Positions 1 to 5,633 of a DNA stretch of 5,633 nucleotides are shown here, piece after piece (within the stretch, counting starts at the first letter, position 1; each line of letters opens with the position of its first letter). The notes under the pieces were generated by a model. The model searched no databases. It was given only the letters and a program-made list of their open reading frames with translations, and was not told where the DNA came from. The translations under genes were made by a program, and so were the position numbers. Source of the stretch: Sporomusa sp. Its GTDB lineage: Bacteria; Bacillota_C; Negativicutes; Sporomusales; Sporomusaceae. The stretch covers positions 1-5,633 of the forward strand of contig JAQSXM010000254.1 of NCBI GenBank assembly GCA_029256645.1. The letters are read 5' to 3'.

Positions 1-1
1 G

Positions 2-181
2 GCTTATCTAAGGGTAACAGCAAAAAGCTATGCCGGATTTATCGGTGAGCTTGCAGCGATTAACGACTGGCAAAGCAAGCAGGCGTCAAGTTTTACCAAT
101 AAATGGCTTGAATTCACCAAATACCGGAATATCCCGGTTGTTGCGGTCTTAGGGGCATCAGGTACTGATTACCAGATTTAA
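2..181 (+). CDS. 3' end of an unidentified gene (partial)
   Basis: This frame is open from the left edge to a TAA at 179-181, while the other two plus frames hit stops early (for example TAA at 9-11 and TGA at 46-48). It encodes 59 residues ending in IPVVAVLGASGTDYQI. The fragment is soluble-looking and mixed in composition, with no membrane segment and no motif I recognise. It has a hydrophobic strand-like stretch (PVVAVLG) near the C-terminus. A terminator hairpin begins about 20 nt after the stop, which supports this being a true gene end. The start and most of the protein lie outside the window, so no function is proposed. Confidence 0.6.
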   Translation, partial: AYLRVTAKSYAGFIGELAAINDWQSKQASSFTNKWLEFTKYRNIPVVAVLGASGTDYQI

Positions 182-201
182 CTAAGTATTCTTAAGAGAG
201 G

Positions 202-251
202 CGGCAAGACACGAGCTTGTTTAGAGGGCAAGCTCGTGTTTGCCGTCTTTT
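202..251 (+). terminator. Rho-independent terminator of the upstream gene
   Basis: The left arm (202-219) and right arm (229-245) pair over 17 bp with one bulged G, around a nine-base loop. The right arm is followed by TCTTTT. It sits just after the stop at 181 and separates that gene from the phn operon. The long stem and T-run make this a confident call, although folding energy was not computed. Confidence 0.85.
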
Positions 252-296
252 GATATTGTCGTATAGAAAGTATCTCTTGCTGCAATAGAAAAAACA

Positions 297-326
297 TTGA
301 CCAAACTTATTCAGACATGCTAATGT
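297..326 (+). promoter_or_regulatory. Putative sigma-A promoter of phnDCE
   Basis: TTGACC at 297-302 matches the -35 consensus at five of six positions. With an 18-nt spacer it is followed by TAATGT at 321-326, which is preceded by TG at 318-319, giving an extended -10 arrangement. The -10 hexamer itself is weak (three of six). Its position, after the upstream terminator and about 40 nt before the phnD start, fits a promoter for the transporter operon. Confidence 0.45.
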
Positions 327-346
327 AATAAAGGATATTTGTTACA
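324..346. promoter_or_regulatory. Imperfect palindrome, candidate operator for phnDCE
   Basis: TGTAATAAA (324-332) and TTTGTTACA (338-346) are inverted copies across a five-base centre. Eight of nine positions are complementary and the ninth is a T/G pair. The site begins within the proposed -10 and covers the likely transcription start, ending just before the Shine-Dalgarno sequence. That is where a repressor would block transcription. In RNA the same sequence could form an AU-rich hairpin next to the ribosome site. No regulator can be named. Confidence 0.4.
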
Positions 347-347
347 T

Positions 348-355
348 AGGAGTGA
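348..355 (+). promoter_or_regulatory. Ribosome binding site that fixes the phnD start
   Basis: AGGAGTGA resembles the Shine-Dalgarno consensus AGGAGGTGA with one base missing and lies 8 nt before the ATG at 364. An in-frame GTG at 352-354 lies inside this site, so it is unlikely to be the start. Confidence 0.75.
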
Positions 356-363
356 TAAATTTA

Positions 364-1254
364 ATGAAACGAAAGTTGCTATTAACACTATTTGTACTGC
401 TAACCTTAGCATTAGTAGGCTGTGGAAAAACTGAAGCGCCGCAGACAGCTGGGCAGCTTAAGGCGCAGCAAGGTCCTTTGCGGGTCGGTCTTGTTCCCAA
501 CCAGGCGCCTGATAAAATAAAAGCCCAGTACGAACCATTTCGCGAGTATCTGCAAAAGACGCTGAACATGCCTGTAGAACTGTTTGTTGCCAGTGATTAC
601 GCCGGTGTAGTGGAAGCTATGGCTAATGATAAGCTGGATGTAGCCTATTTTGGTGGCTTAACCTATGTTCAGGCCAAGCAGCGGGCCAAGATTCATCCTA
701 TTGTAACCGAAGTGGATACAGAGACCGGGACTACAAAGTATTACAGCCTGATTATTGCCCCTGCGAATGGCAGTGTTGATGCTGTCAAAGACATTAAGGG
801 CAAAACGTTTGCCTTTGGTGATATCAGCTCGACCTCAGGATCGTTATATCCCCGCTTTATGCTTGATAAGGCCGGGATTAAGGTGCCTGACGATTTGAAA
901 AATGCGGTTTACACTGGTGGTCATGATGCGACTGCTCAGGCTGTACAAAATGCAACAGTGGATGCTGGCGGCATTGAAGGCCGAATTATGCAGAAGTTGA
1001 TTGTCAAAGGAACTGTCGATGGTGCAAAAATAAAGGTTCTTGAAAAACACCTTGTCGAGGGATATCCCTGGGTAGTGCGTGATAGTCTGGATAAAGGGCT
1101 TGAAGAAAAGATCGTGCAGGCATTCCTGACAATAAAAGACCCAACGCTGCTAGATCTCATGCGGGCTAAAGCCTTTGCCCAGGTAACTGACGCTAATTAC
1201 GCTGAGGCTGAACAGGAAGCCAAACGACTCGGTCTGGTAAATCCTAAAAAATAG
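364..1254 (+). CDS. phnD: PhnD-family phosphonate/phosphite ABC transporter substrate-binding lipoprotein
   Basis: This 296-residue protein is the extracytoplasmic ligand-binding component of a phosphate/phosphite/phosphonate-type importer. Its N-terminus is a lipoprotein signal peptide: basic MKRK, a hydrophobic core, then the lipobox LVGC with the lipidated cysteine at residue 20. Mature-region family hallmarks are RVGLVPNQ (40-47), the DVAYFGG segment (92-98), FGDISSTSG (151-159) and GGHDATAQAV (185-194). In known family structures the STSG loop and the His-Asp pair help bind the oxyanion; the assignment here rests on motif resemblance. ATG at 364 is chosen over GTG at 352 because the latter lies in the ribosome site. 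phnC and phnE follow, giving a complete importer. The exact ligand (2-aminoethylphosphonate, methylphosphonate, phosphite or other) cannot be read from sequence alone. Confidence 0.93.
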   Translation: MKRKLLLTLFVLLTLALVGCGKTEAPQTAGQLKAQQGPLRVGLVPNQAPDKIKAQYEPFREYLQKTLNMPVELFVASDYAGVVEAMANDKLDVAYFGGLTYVQAKQRAKIHPIVTEVDTETGTTKYYSLIIAPANGSVDAVKDIKGKTFAFGDISSTSGSLYPRFMLDKAGIKVPDDLKNAVYTGGHDATAQAVQNATVDAGGIEGRIMQKLIVKGTVDGAKIKVLEKHLVEGYPWVVRDSLDKGLEEKIVQAFLTIKDPTLLDLMRAKAFAQVTDANYAEAEQEAKRLGLVNPKK

Positions 1255-1259
1255 TAATA

Positions 1260-1299
1260 CGCTAGACAGGAGCCAAGCGCTCCTGTCTTTTGCCTAGCG
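1260..1299 (+). terminator. Intercistronic hairpin between phnD and phnC (attenuator or weak terminator)
   Basis: Arms 1264-1273 and 1279-1288 form a perfect 10-bp stem around a five-base loop (CAAGC), followed by a short T-run (1288-1291). An outer pair, CGCTAG (1260-1265) and CTAGCG (1294-1299), could extend or compete with this stem, and it ends directly at the GGGGAG ribosome site of phnC. The element is likely a partial terminator or an mRNA-stabilising structure that keeps binding-protein mRNA in excess over the ATPase and permease. The T-run is too short for confident full termination, and phnC has no clear promoter of its own. Confidence 0.6.
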
Positions 1300-1311
1300 G
1301 GGGAGTATATT

Positions 1312-2091
1312 GTGGAGATAATTGCAGCAGATAAACTGAAAAAACTATATGCCAATGGTCAGGGTATACAGTCATTATCCTTTAAGGCCGGTAAAGGCGA
1401 ATTTATTGGTGTACTTGGGTTTAGCGGTGCCGGTAAAACCACACTTATGCGTTTGCTGTGCGGGGCGATATTTCCCACTGGCGGCTCGCTTCAGGTCATG
1501 GGACAGAATATGTTAGCGGTCACAAGACCGGAACTGGCCCGGTTGCGCCGCCAGATGACCACTGTTTACCAAAATTTTAATGTTGTACCCACTTTGAGCG
1601 TTGCTCAAAATGTCTATTTGGGAAAAATCGGTGATACTTCAATCTTCTCGACCCTAAAAAACTTGCTATGGCTGTCGCCGGCTGAGGCGGGAAAGATTGC
1701 CCGGTTGCTCAGCCTATTAGGGATTGAGGATAAATTTAATGAGCGGTGCCAGGAACTGTCTGGTGGACAGCAACAGCGTGTTGCCGTTGCCCGGGCACTT
1801 TATAGTGAGGCTGAACTCATATTAGCAGATGAACCCATCGCCTCTGTCGATCCCGCTACAGCCAGCTTAATATTAAATCTTTTTCTTGAAGTAAAAAATA
1901 ACGGCAAAACGGTGATTATGAATTTGCACCAGATTACCAATGCTGTTCAGTACTGTACGCGACTCCTAGTCTTAGAAAAAGGACAGCTTGCTTATGATGG
2001 CCCGCCGCAGCTTTTTCTGGCATCTGCAGTTTATGCCAGGCTTAGCGGTGAAAAGGCAACCGGCGTGAAGGGAGAAGGGGTTTATGCGTAG
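1312..2091 (+). CDS. phnC: PhnC-type phosphonate ABC transporter ATP-binding protein
   Basis: This 259-residue cytoplasmic ATPase powers the importer. All nucleotide-binding elements are present: Walker A GFSGAGKTT (36-44), Q-loop glutamine 87 in VYQNFN, signature LSGGQQQR (149-156), Walker B LILADE (169-174) with catalytic Glu174, D-loop SVD (178-180) and switch His206. The NLHQ context of that histidine, and the segment between Q-loop and signature (around 108-122, with a LKNLLWL stretch), resemble PhnC more than other ABC ATPases. The GTG start at 1312 has GGGGAG at 1300-1305, 6 nt upstream. The gene begins 57 nt after phnD, across a hairpin, and its stop overlaps the phnE start, suggesting translational coupling. 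The length is usual for the family. Confidence 0.95.
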   Translation: MEIIAADKLKKLYANGQGIQSLSFKAGKGEFIGVLGFSGAGKTTLMRLLCGAIFPTGGSLQVMGQNMLAVTRPELARLRRQMTTVYQNFNVVPTLSVAQNVYLGKIGDTSIFSTLKNLLWLSPAEAGKIARLLSLLGIEDKFNERCQELSGGQQQRVAVARALYSEAELILADEPIASVDPATASLILNLFLEVKNNGKTVIMNLHQITNAVQYCTRLLVLEKGQLAYDGPPQLFLASAVYARLSGEKATGVKGEGVYA

Positions 2092-2944
2092 TACAAAATT
2101 GCAATGGGAAAGCTATCTGATTACCCTGGTTCTCCTTGCAGCGGTTGTTGCAAGCGGCATTGATACCCGCTTTTCGCCTTCGACTTTTTTCGAGCCGTCC
2201 AGTCTGAAAGCAATGACACGTTTTACCGGCGGGTTGTGGCCACCGGAGGCAGAACCTAAATTTTTAGGAGCGATTGGGAAGCTTCTGCTAGAAACAGTAG
2301 AAATATCACTTGTTGCTACCGCTTTGGCCATTGTCCTGGCCCTGCCAATGTCGATAGCTGCCATGCGTCCAAGAGGTGAGGAGTTTTCCCGGCGGGTTCT
2401 CGGCTGGCCGGTATGGGGCTGCCGGTGGGCGGTCTACTATCTGTCCCGCGCAGTTTTGGCGCTATTTCGTGGTATTCCTGAACTGATGTGGGCCTTGCTT
2501 TTTGTGGTGGCCGTCGGTCTGGGGCCTTTTCCGGGTGTACTGGCTCTTACTGCGCACAGTGTGGGGATATTAGGAAAACTTTATGCCGAAATATTTGAAT
2601 CAGTGGACCAGCGGTTAATAGAGATGACGCGGGTTACCGGTGCGAGTGAGCTGCAGGTATTGGCGTTTGTGCGTTTTCCGGTTACGCTGCCGGTCTTTTT
2701 ATCCTATACACTGTTTCGCTGGGAGTGTAACATGCGCTCGGCAACCGTTCTCGGCTTTGTCGGGGCAGGGGGGATCGGAACTCAGCTGATGATTAGTATG
2801 AAGCTGTTTATGTATCAGGAAGTGGCTACCTTGGTGCTGGCTATATTTGTGTTGGTGATTGCTGTAGAATTAGTCGGCCAATATCTGCGTACTCATATCC
2901 TTGATCGTCCACAGGCAGGTGCTTGTGAGATCATTGAAGAGTAA
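2084..2944 (+). CDS. phnE: PhnE-type phosphonate ABC transporter permease
   Basis: This 286-residue integral membrane protein is the translocation subunit. Hydrophobic segments are visible near residues 11-26, 70-94, 118-150 and 247-268, with further helix-like stretches between 150 and 240. The ATPase-contacting coupling loop of binding-protein-dependent permeases falls around 179-203 (IEMTRVTGASELQ then a FPVTLP ending). The RSATVLGFVGAGGIGTQL region (218-235) is characteristic of PhnE. The ATG at 2084 overlaps the last 8 nt of phnC and has GGAGAAGGGG (2071-2080) upstream. Only one permease gene is present, so it would act as a homodimer; some Gram-positive phn operons carry two phnE genes. 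No obvious terminator follows its stop, so read-through into the next gene is possible. Confidence 0.93.
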   Translation: MRSTKLQWESYLITLVLLAAVVASGIDTRFSPSTFFEPSSLKAMTRFTGGLWPPEAEPKFLGAIGKLLLETVEISLVATALAIVLALPMSIAAMRPRGEEFSRRVLGWPVWGCRWAVYYLSRAVLALFRGIPELMWALLFVVAVGLGPFPGVLALTAHSVGILGKLYAEIFESVDQRLIEMTRVTGASELQVLAFVRFPVTLPVFLSYTLFRWECNMRSATVLGFVGAGGIGTQLMISMKLFMYQEVATLVLAIFVLVIAVELVGQYLRTHILDRPQAGACEIIEE

Positions 2945-2991
2945 AATTCATTGGCCTTTTACGATTTGTTCACAGGATCTTCACAATTTGC

Positions 2992-3000
2992 TGCTACAAT
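2992..3000 (+). promoter_or_regulatory. Extended -10 promoter element before the small membrane protein gene
   Basis: TGCTACAAT matches the extended -10 pattern (TG, one base, then TAnAAT), with a five-of-six hexamer at 2995-3000. No good -35 is found at 16-18 nt; TTCACA (2969-2974) lies at a 20-nt spacing. Extended -10 promoters can work without a strong -35. The position, 48 nt before the ATG at 3048, supports independent transcription from the phn operon. Confidence 0.5.
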
Positions 3001-3031
3001 TAGCTCAAAGGTATTCAGTAACAGTAACTGT

Positions 3032-3038
3032 GAGGAGG
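3032..3038 (+). promoter_or_regulatory. Strong ribosome binding site that fixes the start at 3048
   Basis: GAGGAGG is a near-perfect Shine-Dalgarno sequence lying 9 nt before ATG 3048. It rules against the longer in-frame reading from 2901, which would run through the end of phnE and has no comparable site. Confidence 0.85.
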
Positions 3039-3047
3039 AAAATCGTA

Positions 3048-3554
3048 ATGAATATGACCCATTATATGGAACTTCTGGCTGTAAATCAGCCCTGGAATCT
3101 CATTATCTATATGGTGATTCCGGTTGCCTTGGCTGAAGCCCTGGTAGCGACTGAGTTTTTTGTAGTGTTCAACAAAGGCAGAGCTGGTGGTGCACTGCGC
3201 ACAATCAACAAATATATTGGAATTGTGCTTGGTTTCTACTTCCTTGGCATATTTCTTAACCTGATGATTACTGCCGTGCCGACAATGCCCTGGCGCGGTG
3301 CGGCTGATATCCTGGCCGTCGGCTCATATCTAAGCGGCGTTATCCCGCTTATGGGGATAGCCCTTTTGGAAATAGGCGTTATCGGCGGGGGGAAAACCGA
3401 GGACGAAAAGCTAAAGCTGCACTTTATACTGCTCACCGTATTCCTGGTAGTTGCCCATATTGCCATGGTATTTGGCATGGTTGATCCCTCGATCATGGGC
3501 TGGGATCCCAACGCAGCTCCGGCGCCAATGCAGCATAATATGCATCATCAGTAA
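3048..3554 (+). CDS. Small four-helix membrane protein, resembling DUF6803
   Basis: This 168-residue integral membrane protein has four hydrophobic helices at about 17-39, 56-77, 87-111 and 125-146. Charged or polar residues lie within or at the edges of helices: Glu30 and Glu36 in the first, Glu108 in the third, His125 and His137 in the fourth. The short C-terminal tail is rich in His and Met, ending MQHNMHHQ. The N-terminal region around HYMELLAVNQPWNL recalls uncharacterised proteins grouped as DUF6803, but this is from memory and the role is unknown. The intramembrane acids and His/Met tail could suit a metal- or proton-related function, which is speculation. It has its own extended -10 element, a strong ribosome site and a downstream terminator, so it looks like a one-gene unit, though read-through from phnE is not excluded. 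Confidence 0.85.
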   Translation: MNMTHYMELLAVNQPWNLIIYMVIPVALAEALVATEFFVVFNKGRAGGALRTINKYIGIVLGFYFLGIFLNLMITAVPTMPWRGAADILAVGSYLSGVIPLMGIALLEIGVIGGGKTEDEKLKLHFILLTVFLVVAHIAMVFGMVDPSIMGWDPNAAPAPMQHNMHHQ

Positions 3555-3557
3555 AAT

Positions 3558-3605
3558 AAAAATGCCTGATCCATTAGAGAATCTGGATCAGGCATTTTTC
3601 GTTTT
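3558..3605. terminator. Strong, probably bidirectional terminator
   Basis: Arms 3558-3572 and 3585-3599 form a perfect 15-bp inverted repeat around a 12-base loop. The A-rich left end and T-rich right end give a U-run on either strand. It begins 3 nt after the stop at 3554 and ends the small membrane protein gene, isolating it from the reductase gene downstream. Confidence 0.93.
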
Positions 3606-3639
3606 CCTTTACATAATGCTACCTTCAGCACCCTGCTTA

Positions 3640-3668
3640 TGGACACTTTCCAGCAAAGGCAGTAAAAT
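3640..3668 (+). promoter_or_regulatory. Putative sigma-A promoter of the dmsA-like gene
   Basis: TGGACA (3640-3645, five of six) and TAAAAT (3663-3668, five of six) are separated by an ideal 17-nt spacer. The pair sits between the preceding terminator and the ATG at 3712, giving a leader of about 35-40 nt. I saw no clear FNR/CRP-type dyad around it. Confidence 0.6.
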
Positions 3669-3711
3669 GGCAACATAGACACGTGGGCTTGATGTAAAGG
3701 TGGGGAAACTT

Positions 3712-5633
3712 ATGAAAGCAGTACCAGTTGAAGAAAAATTAATTCCTACTTCTTGTATCCATAATTGCAGTGGCCGCTGTTTTCTTCATGCTCATGTCAG
3801 GGATGGTATGCTGGTAAGGCTGTCACCTGGGGAGAAAGGGCAAGAAAACCCTGATTGCCCTCAGACGAAGGTCTGTCTGCGCGGGCTGGCTCAGCGGCAC
3901 TGGTTAGATCATCCTGACCGGCTGCAGGTTCCCCTGAAACGGGTTGGGCCGCGTGGTGAAGGCAGATTTGCAAGGATTAGCTGGGAAGAGGCATTGTCTG
4001 TCATTGCGGCTGAAATGAGTCGGATTAAAACAACCTATGGCAATGCAGCCATCTATTTAAACTACGGTACCGGCGTTTACGGTCAAATTAGCGATGCCTA
4101 TGTTACCGGCGATGGCTGGGGAGCACTGCCAAGATTCTTAAATATGTTCGGCGGGTATCTCCGGTATTACAATTCCTATAGTGCGGCCTGTTACAGTGTA
4201 GCTGCCCCATATACCTATGGAACTGTGGAAGGTCAATCGCCTGATGATTTGCCTAATGCTAAGCTTATCGTGCTCTTTGCCGACAATCCAGCCGAAACCA
4301 GGATGGGGGGAGCCAATACCCCTTATTATTTAAGCCTTGCTAAAGAGCGGGGAGCCAGGATCATTGTTGTTGATCCACGCCACAGCGATACGGCAGCAGG
4401 ACTGGCTGACGAGTGGATTCCGGTAAAGCCTACGACCGATAATGCGCTGATTGCCGCTATTGCCTATGTACTCATTAATGAGAATCTGGTGGATCAGGCC
4501 TTTTTAGATAGATATTGTCTGGGGTTTGACGAAGCGCATATGCCGGCAGGCATTCCGGCCGGTAATTCCTTCAAAAGTTATATTATCGGGCTGAGTGAGG
4601 ATAAAACGGCCAAAACACCGCTATGGGCGGAAGCCATTACCGGAGTACCTCAGGCGACGATTGTCCGCTTAGCCCGTGAAATTGCCCTGACCAAACCATG
4701 CGCCCTGATTCAGGGGCTTGGCTGGCAGCGGCATGCATACGGCGAACAGCCGGTACGGGCGTTGCCTGTTCTGGCAGCGATGACCGGCAATATCGGTATC
4801 CAAGGCGGTGGCCCCGGGCTGCGGCCGGGTGGACATACGCTGCCAATGGGCTGGATGCCTGCCGGCCTCAACCCGGTAACAGCCCAAATAGCCTGTTTTA
4901 CCTGGACTGAGGCTATTATCAATGGCCGGAATATGACTGCCGCCCAGGGGGTACAAGGTGTAGACCGGTTACCGGCAGATATTAAGATGATCTGGAATTA
5001 CGCCTCTAACACCTTAATTAACCAGCATTCTGACATTAATGCCACAGCTAAAATACTGGCTGATGAGAATAAATGCGAATTTATTGTAGTGCATGACCTG
5101 TTTATGACCCCCAGCGCTAAATTCGCCGATATTGTGCTGCCTGATGTCAGCCATTTTGAACGGGAGGATATTGTTACTTTCTCATCAGGTATCGCTTATG
5201 CTATTTATCACCAAAAGGTCAGGGAGCCTATGTTTGAATGCCGCAGTATTTATGATATCTGCAGCAGTCTGGCCAGCCGGTTAGGATTTGGCAGTGCCTA
5301 TACTGAAAGGAAAACAGAACAAGACTGGCTACGCGAGTTTGTAGCAGTGGCGCAGCAGCATGATGATCAATTCCCGGCTTTTGAGGAATTCCGTAATAAG
5401 GGTATTTATAAGAAAATCCCCAAAAAGCCAATTATCGCCTATGAACAGCAAATTCGGGATTTGGCAGTAACCCCTTTTGCTACCCCTTCAGGGAAGATTG
5501 AGATTTTTTCTACTCAGCTGTGGAACCTGAAAACCCCGGAAGTACCTGCGATTCCCAAGTATCTGCCTGCCTGGGAAGGTCCGGAGGATTTGCTGTTAGA
5601 GCGTTACCCGCTGCAATGCATAGGCTATCATTC
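3712..5633 (+). CDS. dmsA: DmsA-type molybdopterin oxidoreductase, catalytic subunit (3' truncated by window)
   Basis: This gene is open for 640 codons to the right edge with no stop. The product belongs to the DMSO reductase family of Mo-bis-MGD enzymes and follows E. coli DmsA closely along its length. An N-terminal [4Fe-4S] site is formed by Cys15, Cys19, Cys23 and Cys55 (CxxxCxxxC, then CLRG). The YSAAC segment contains Ser157, the likely molybdenum ligand by alignment with DmsA. Further family landmarks are LFADNPAETRM (188-198), KMIWNYASN (425-433), the VHDLFM/FADIVLPD region (about 460-478) and TPSGKIEI (591-598). The C-terminal pterin-binding domain, roughly 140 residues, is cut off. 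The start has AAGGTGG (3697-3703) 8 nt upstream. Only 14 residues precede the first cluster cysteine, and an in-frame TAG at 3676-3678 prevents a long extension, so there is no twin-arginine leader. DMSO, TMAO or another S/N-oxide are possible substrates. An electron-transfer subunit (DmsB) and an anchor would be expected downstream. Confidence 0.95.
   Translation, partial: MKAVPVEEKLIPTSCIHNCSGRCFLHAHVRDGMLVRLSPGEKGQENPDCPQTKVCLRGLAQRHWLDHPDRLQVPLKRVGPRGEGRFARISWEEALSVIAAEMSRIKTTYGNAAIYLNYGTGVYGQISDAYVTGDGWGALPRFLNMFGGYLRYYNSYSAACYSVAAPYTYGTVEGQSPDDLPNAKLIVLFADNPAETRMGGANTPYYLSLAKERGARIIVVDPRHSDTAAGLADEWIPVKPTTDNALIAAIAYVLINENLVDQAFLDRYCLGFDEAHMPAGIPAGNSFKSYIIGLSEDKTAKTPLWAEAITGVPQATIVRLAREIALTKPCALIQGLGWQRHAYGEQPVRALPVLAAMTGNIGIQGGGPGLRPGGHTLPMGWMPAGLNPVTAQIACFTWTEAIINGRNMTAAQGVQGVDRLPADIKMIWNYASNTLINQHSDINATAKILADENKCEFIVVHDLFMTPSAKFADIVLPDVSHFEREDIVTFSSGIAYAIYHQKVREPMFECRSIYDICSSLASRLGFGSAYTERKTEQDWLREFVAVAQQHDDQFPAFEEFRNKGIYKKIPKKPIIAYEQQIRDLAVTPFATPSGKIEIFSTQLWNLKTPEVPAIPKYLPAWEGPEDLLLERYPLQCIGYH

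Noticed and set aside
352..363. GTG at 352 as the start of phnD, adding four residues
   Set aside because: The GTG lies inside the AGGAGTGA ribosome site and has no site of its own; ATG at 364 is well spaced and begins a classical lipoprotein signal (MKRK).
342..1160. Minus-strand open frames antisense to phnD
   Set aside because: They are antisense shadows of phnD, which has clear family motifs along its length; the antisense products show no recognisable features.
2901..3047. N-terminal extension of the small membrane protein back into the end of phnE
   Set aside because: The extension overlaps phnE, lacks a good ribosome site and would place the promoter and the strong GAGGAGG inside the coding region; ATG 3048 fits much better.
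3451..3678. Plus-strand open frame running across the terminator at 3558-3605
   Set aside because: It is out of frame with the membrane protein gene, reads through a strong terminator and has no ribosome site or recognisable product.
3669..3711. FNR/CRP-type operator before the dmsA-like gene, suggested by TTGAT in the leader
   Set aside because: TTGAT at 3689-3693 has no matching ATCAA half-site at the required spacing.
4637..4956. Cluster of overlapping minus- and plus-strand open frames of about 70-95 codons
   Set aside because: They lie wholly inside the continuous DmsA-like frame, have low-complexity composition without domain features and lack convincing ribosome sites.
5228..5431. 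Minus-strand open frame of 67 codons
   Set aside because: It is antisense to the DmsA-like gene, whose frame is intact and family-consistent here.
1..5633. Mobile elements, CRISPR arrays, tRNA or rRNA genes, riboswitches
   Set aside because: I saw no transposase or integrase motifs, spaced direct repeats, tRNA-like folds or conserved riboswitch cores; the non-coding stretches are all under about 185 nt and are largely accounted for by promoters, hairpins and ribosome sites.

Overview
The window looks like bacterial chromosome from a low-to-mid GC Firmicute. All genes lie on the plus strand. Shine-Dalgarno sites are of the AGGAG/GAGGAGG type, one gene starts with GTG, and genes are separated by hairpin-plus-T-run terminators. 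An anaerobic Negativicute (Sporomusa/Pelosinus-like) would fit the mix of a lipoprotein-type PhnD, a DUF6803-like membrane protein and an anaerobic DMSO-reductase-type molybdoenzyme. That placement is inference, because no rRNA or other marker gene is present.

Layout. Positions 2-181 are the last 59 codons of an unidentified gene, closed by a terminator at 202-251. Next is a phosphonate-type ABC importer operon in the order phnD (364-1254), phnC (1312-2091), phnE (2084-2944). It has a plausible promoter with an imperfect 23-nt palindrome over its start region. A hairpin lies in the phnD-phnC gap, and phnC and phnE overlap by 8 nt. A small four-helix membrane protein (3048-3554) follows, with its own extended -10 promoter and a strong, probably bidirectional terminator (3558-3605). 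After a second promoter, a molybdopterin oxidoreductase of the DmsA type starts at 3712 and runs off the right edge. It is open for 640 codons and is the largest gene in the window.

How the genes work together. PhnD is a lipid-anchored binding protein that captures a phosphonate, phosphite or similar oxyanion. PhnE is the membrane channel and PhnC the ATPase. No phosphonate-degrading gene (C-P lyase, phnX/phnW, phnA, ptxD) is present, so the substrate cannot be fixed from context. The DmsA-like protein would be the catalytic subunit of an anaerobic respiratory reductase; partner subunits would be expected just past the right edge. Nothing in the sequence ties the importer to the reductase, and terminators and promoters suggest three separate transcription units.

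I found no RNA gene, mobile element, CRISPR array or clearly new system. The points most worth following up are the palindrome before phnD, the hairpin between phnD and phnC, the missing Tat leader on the DmsA-like protein, and the unassigned membrane protein with its His/Met-rich tail.
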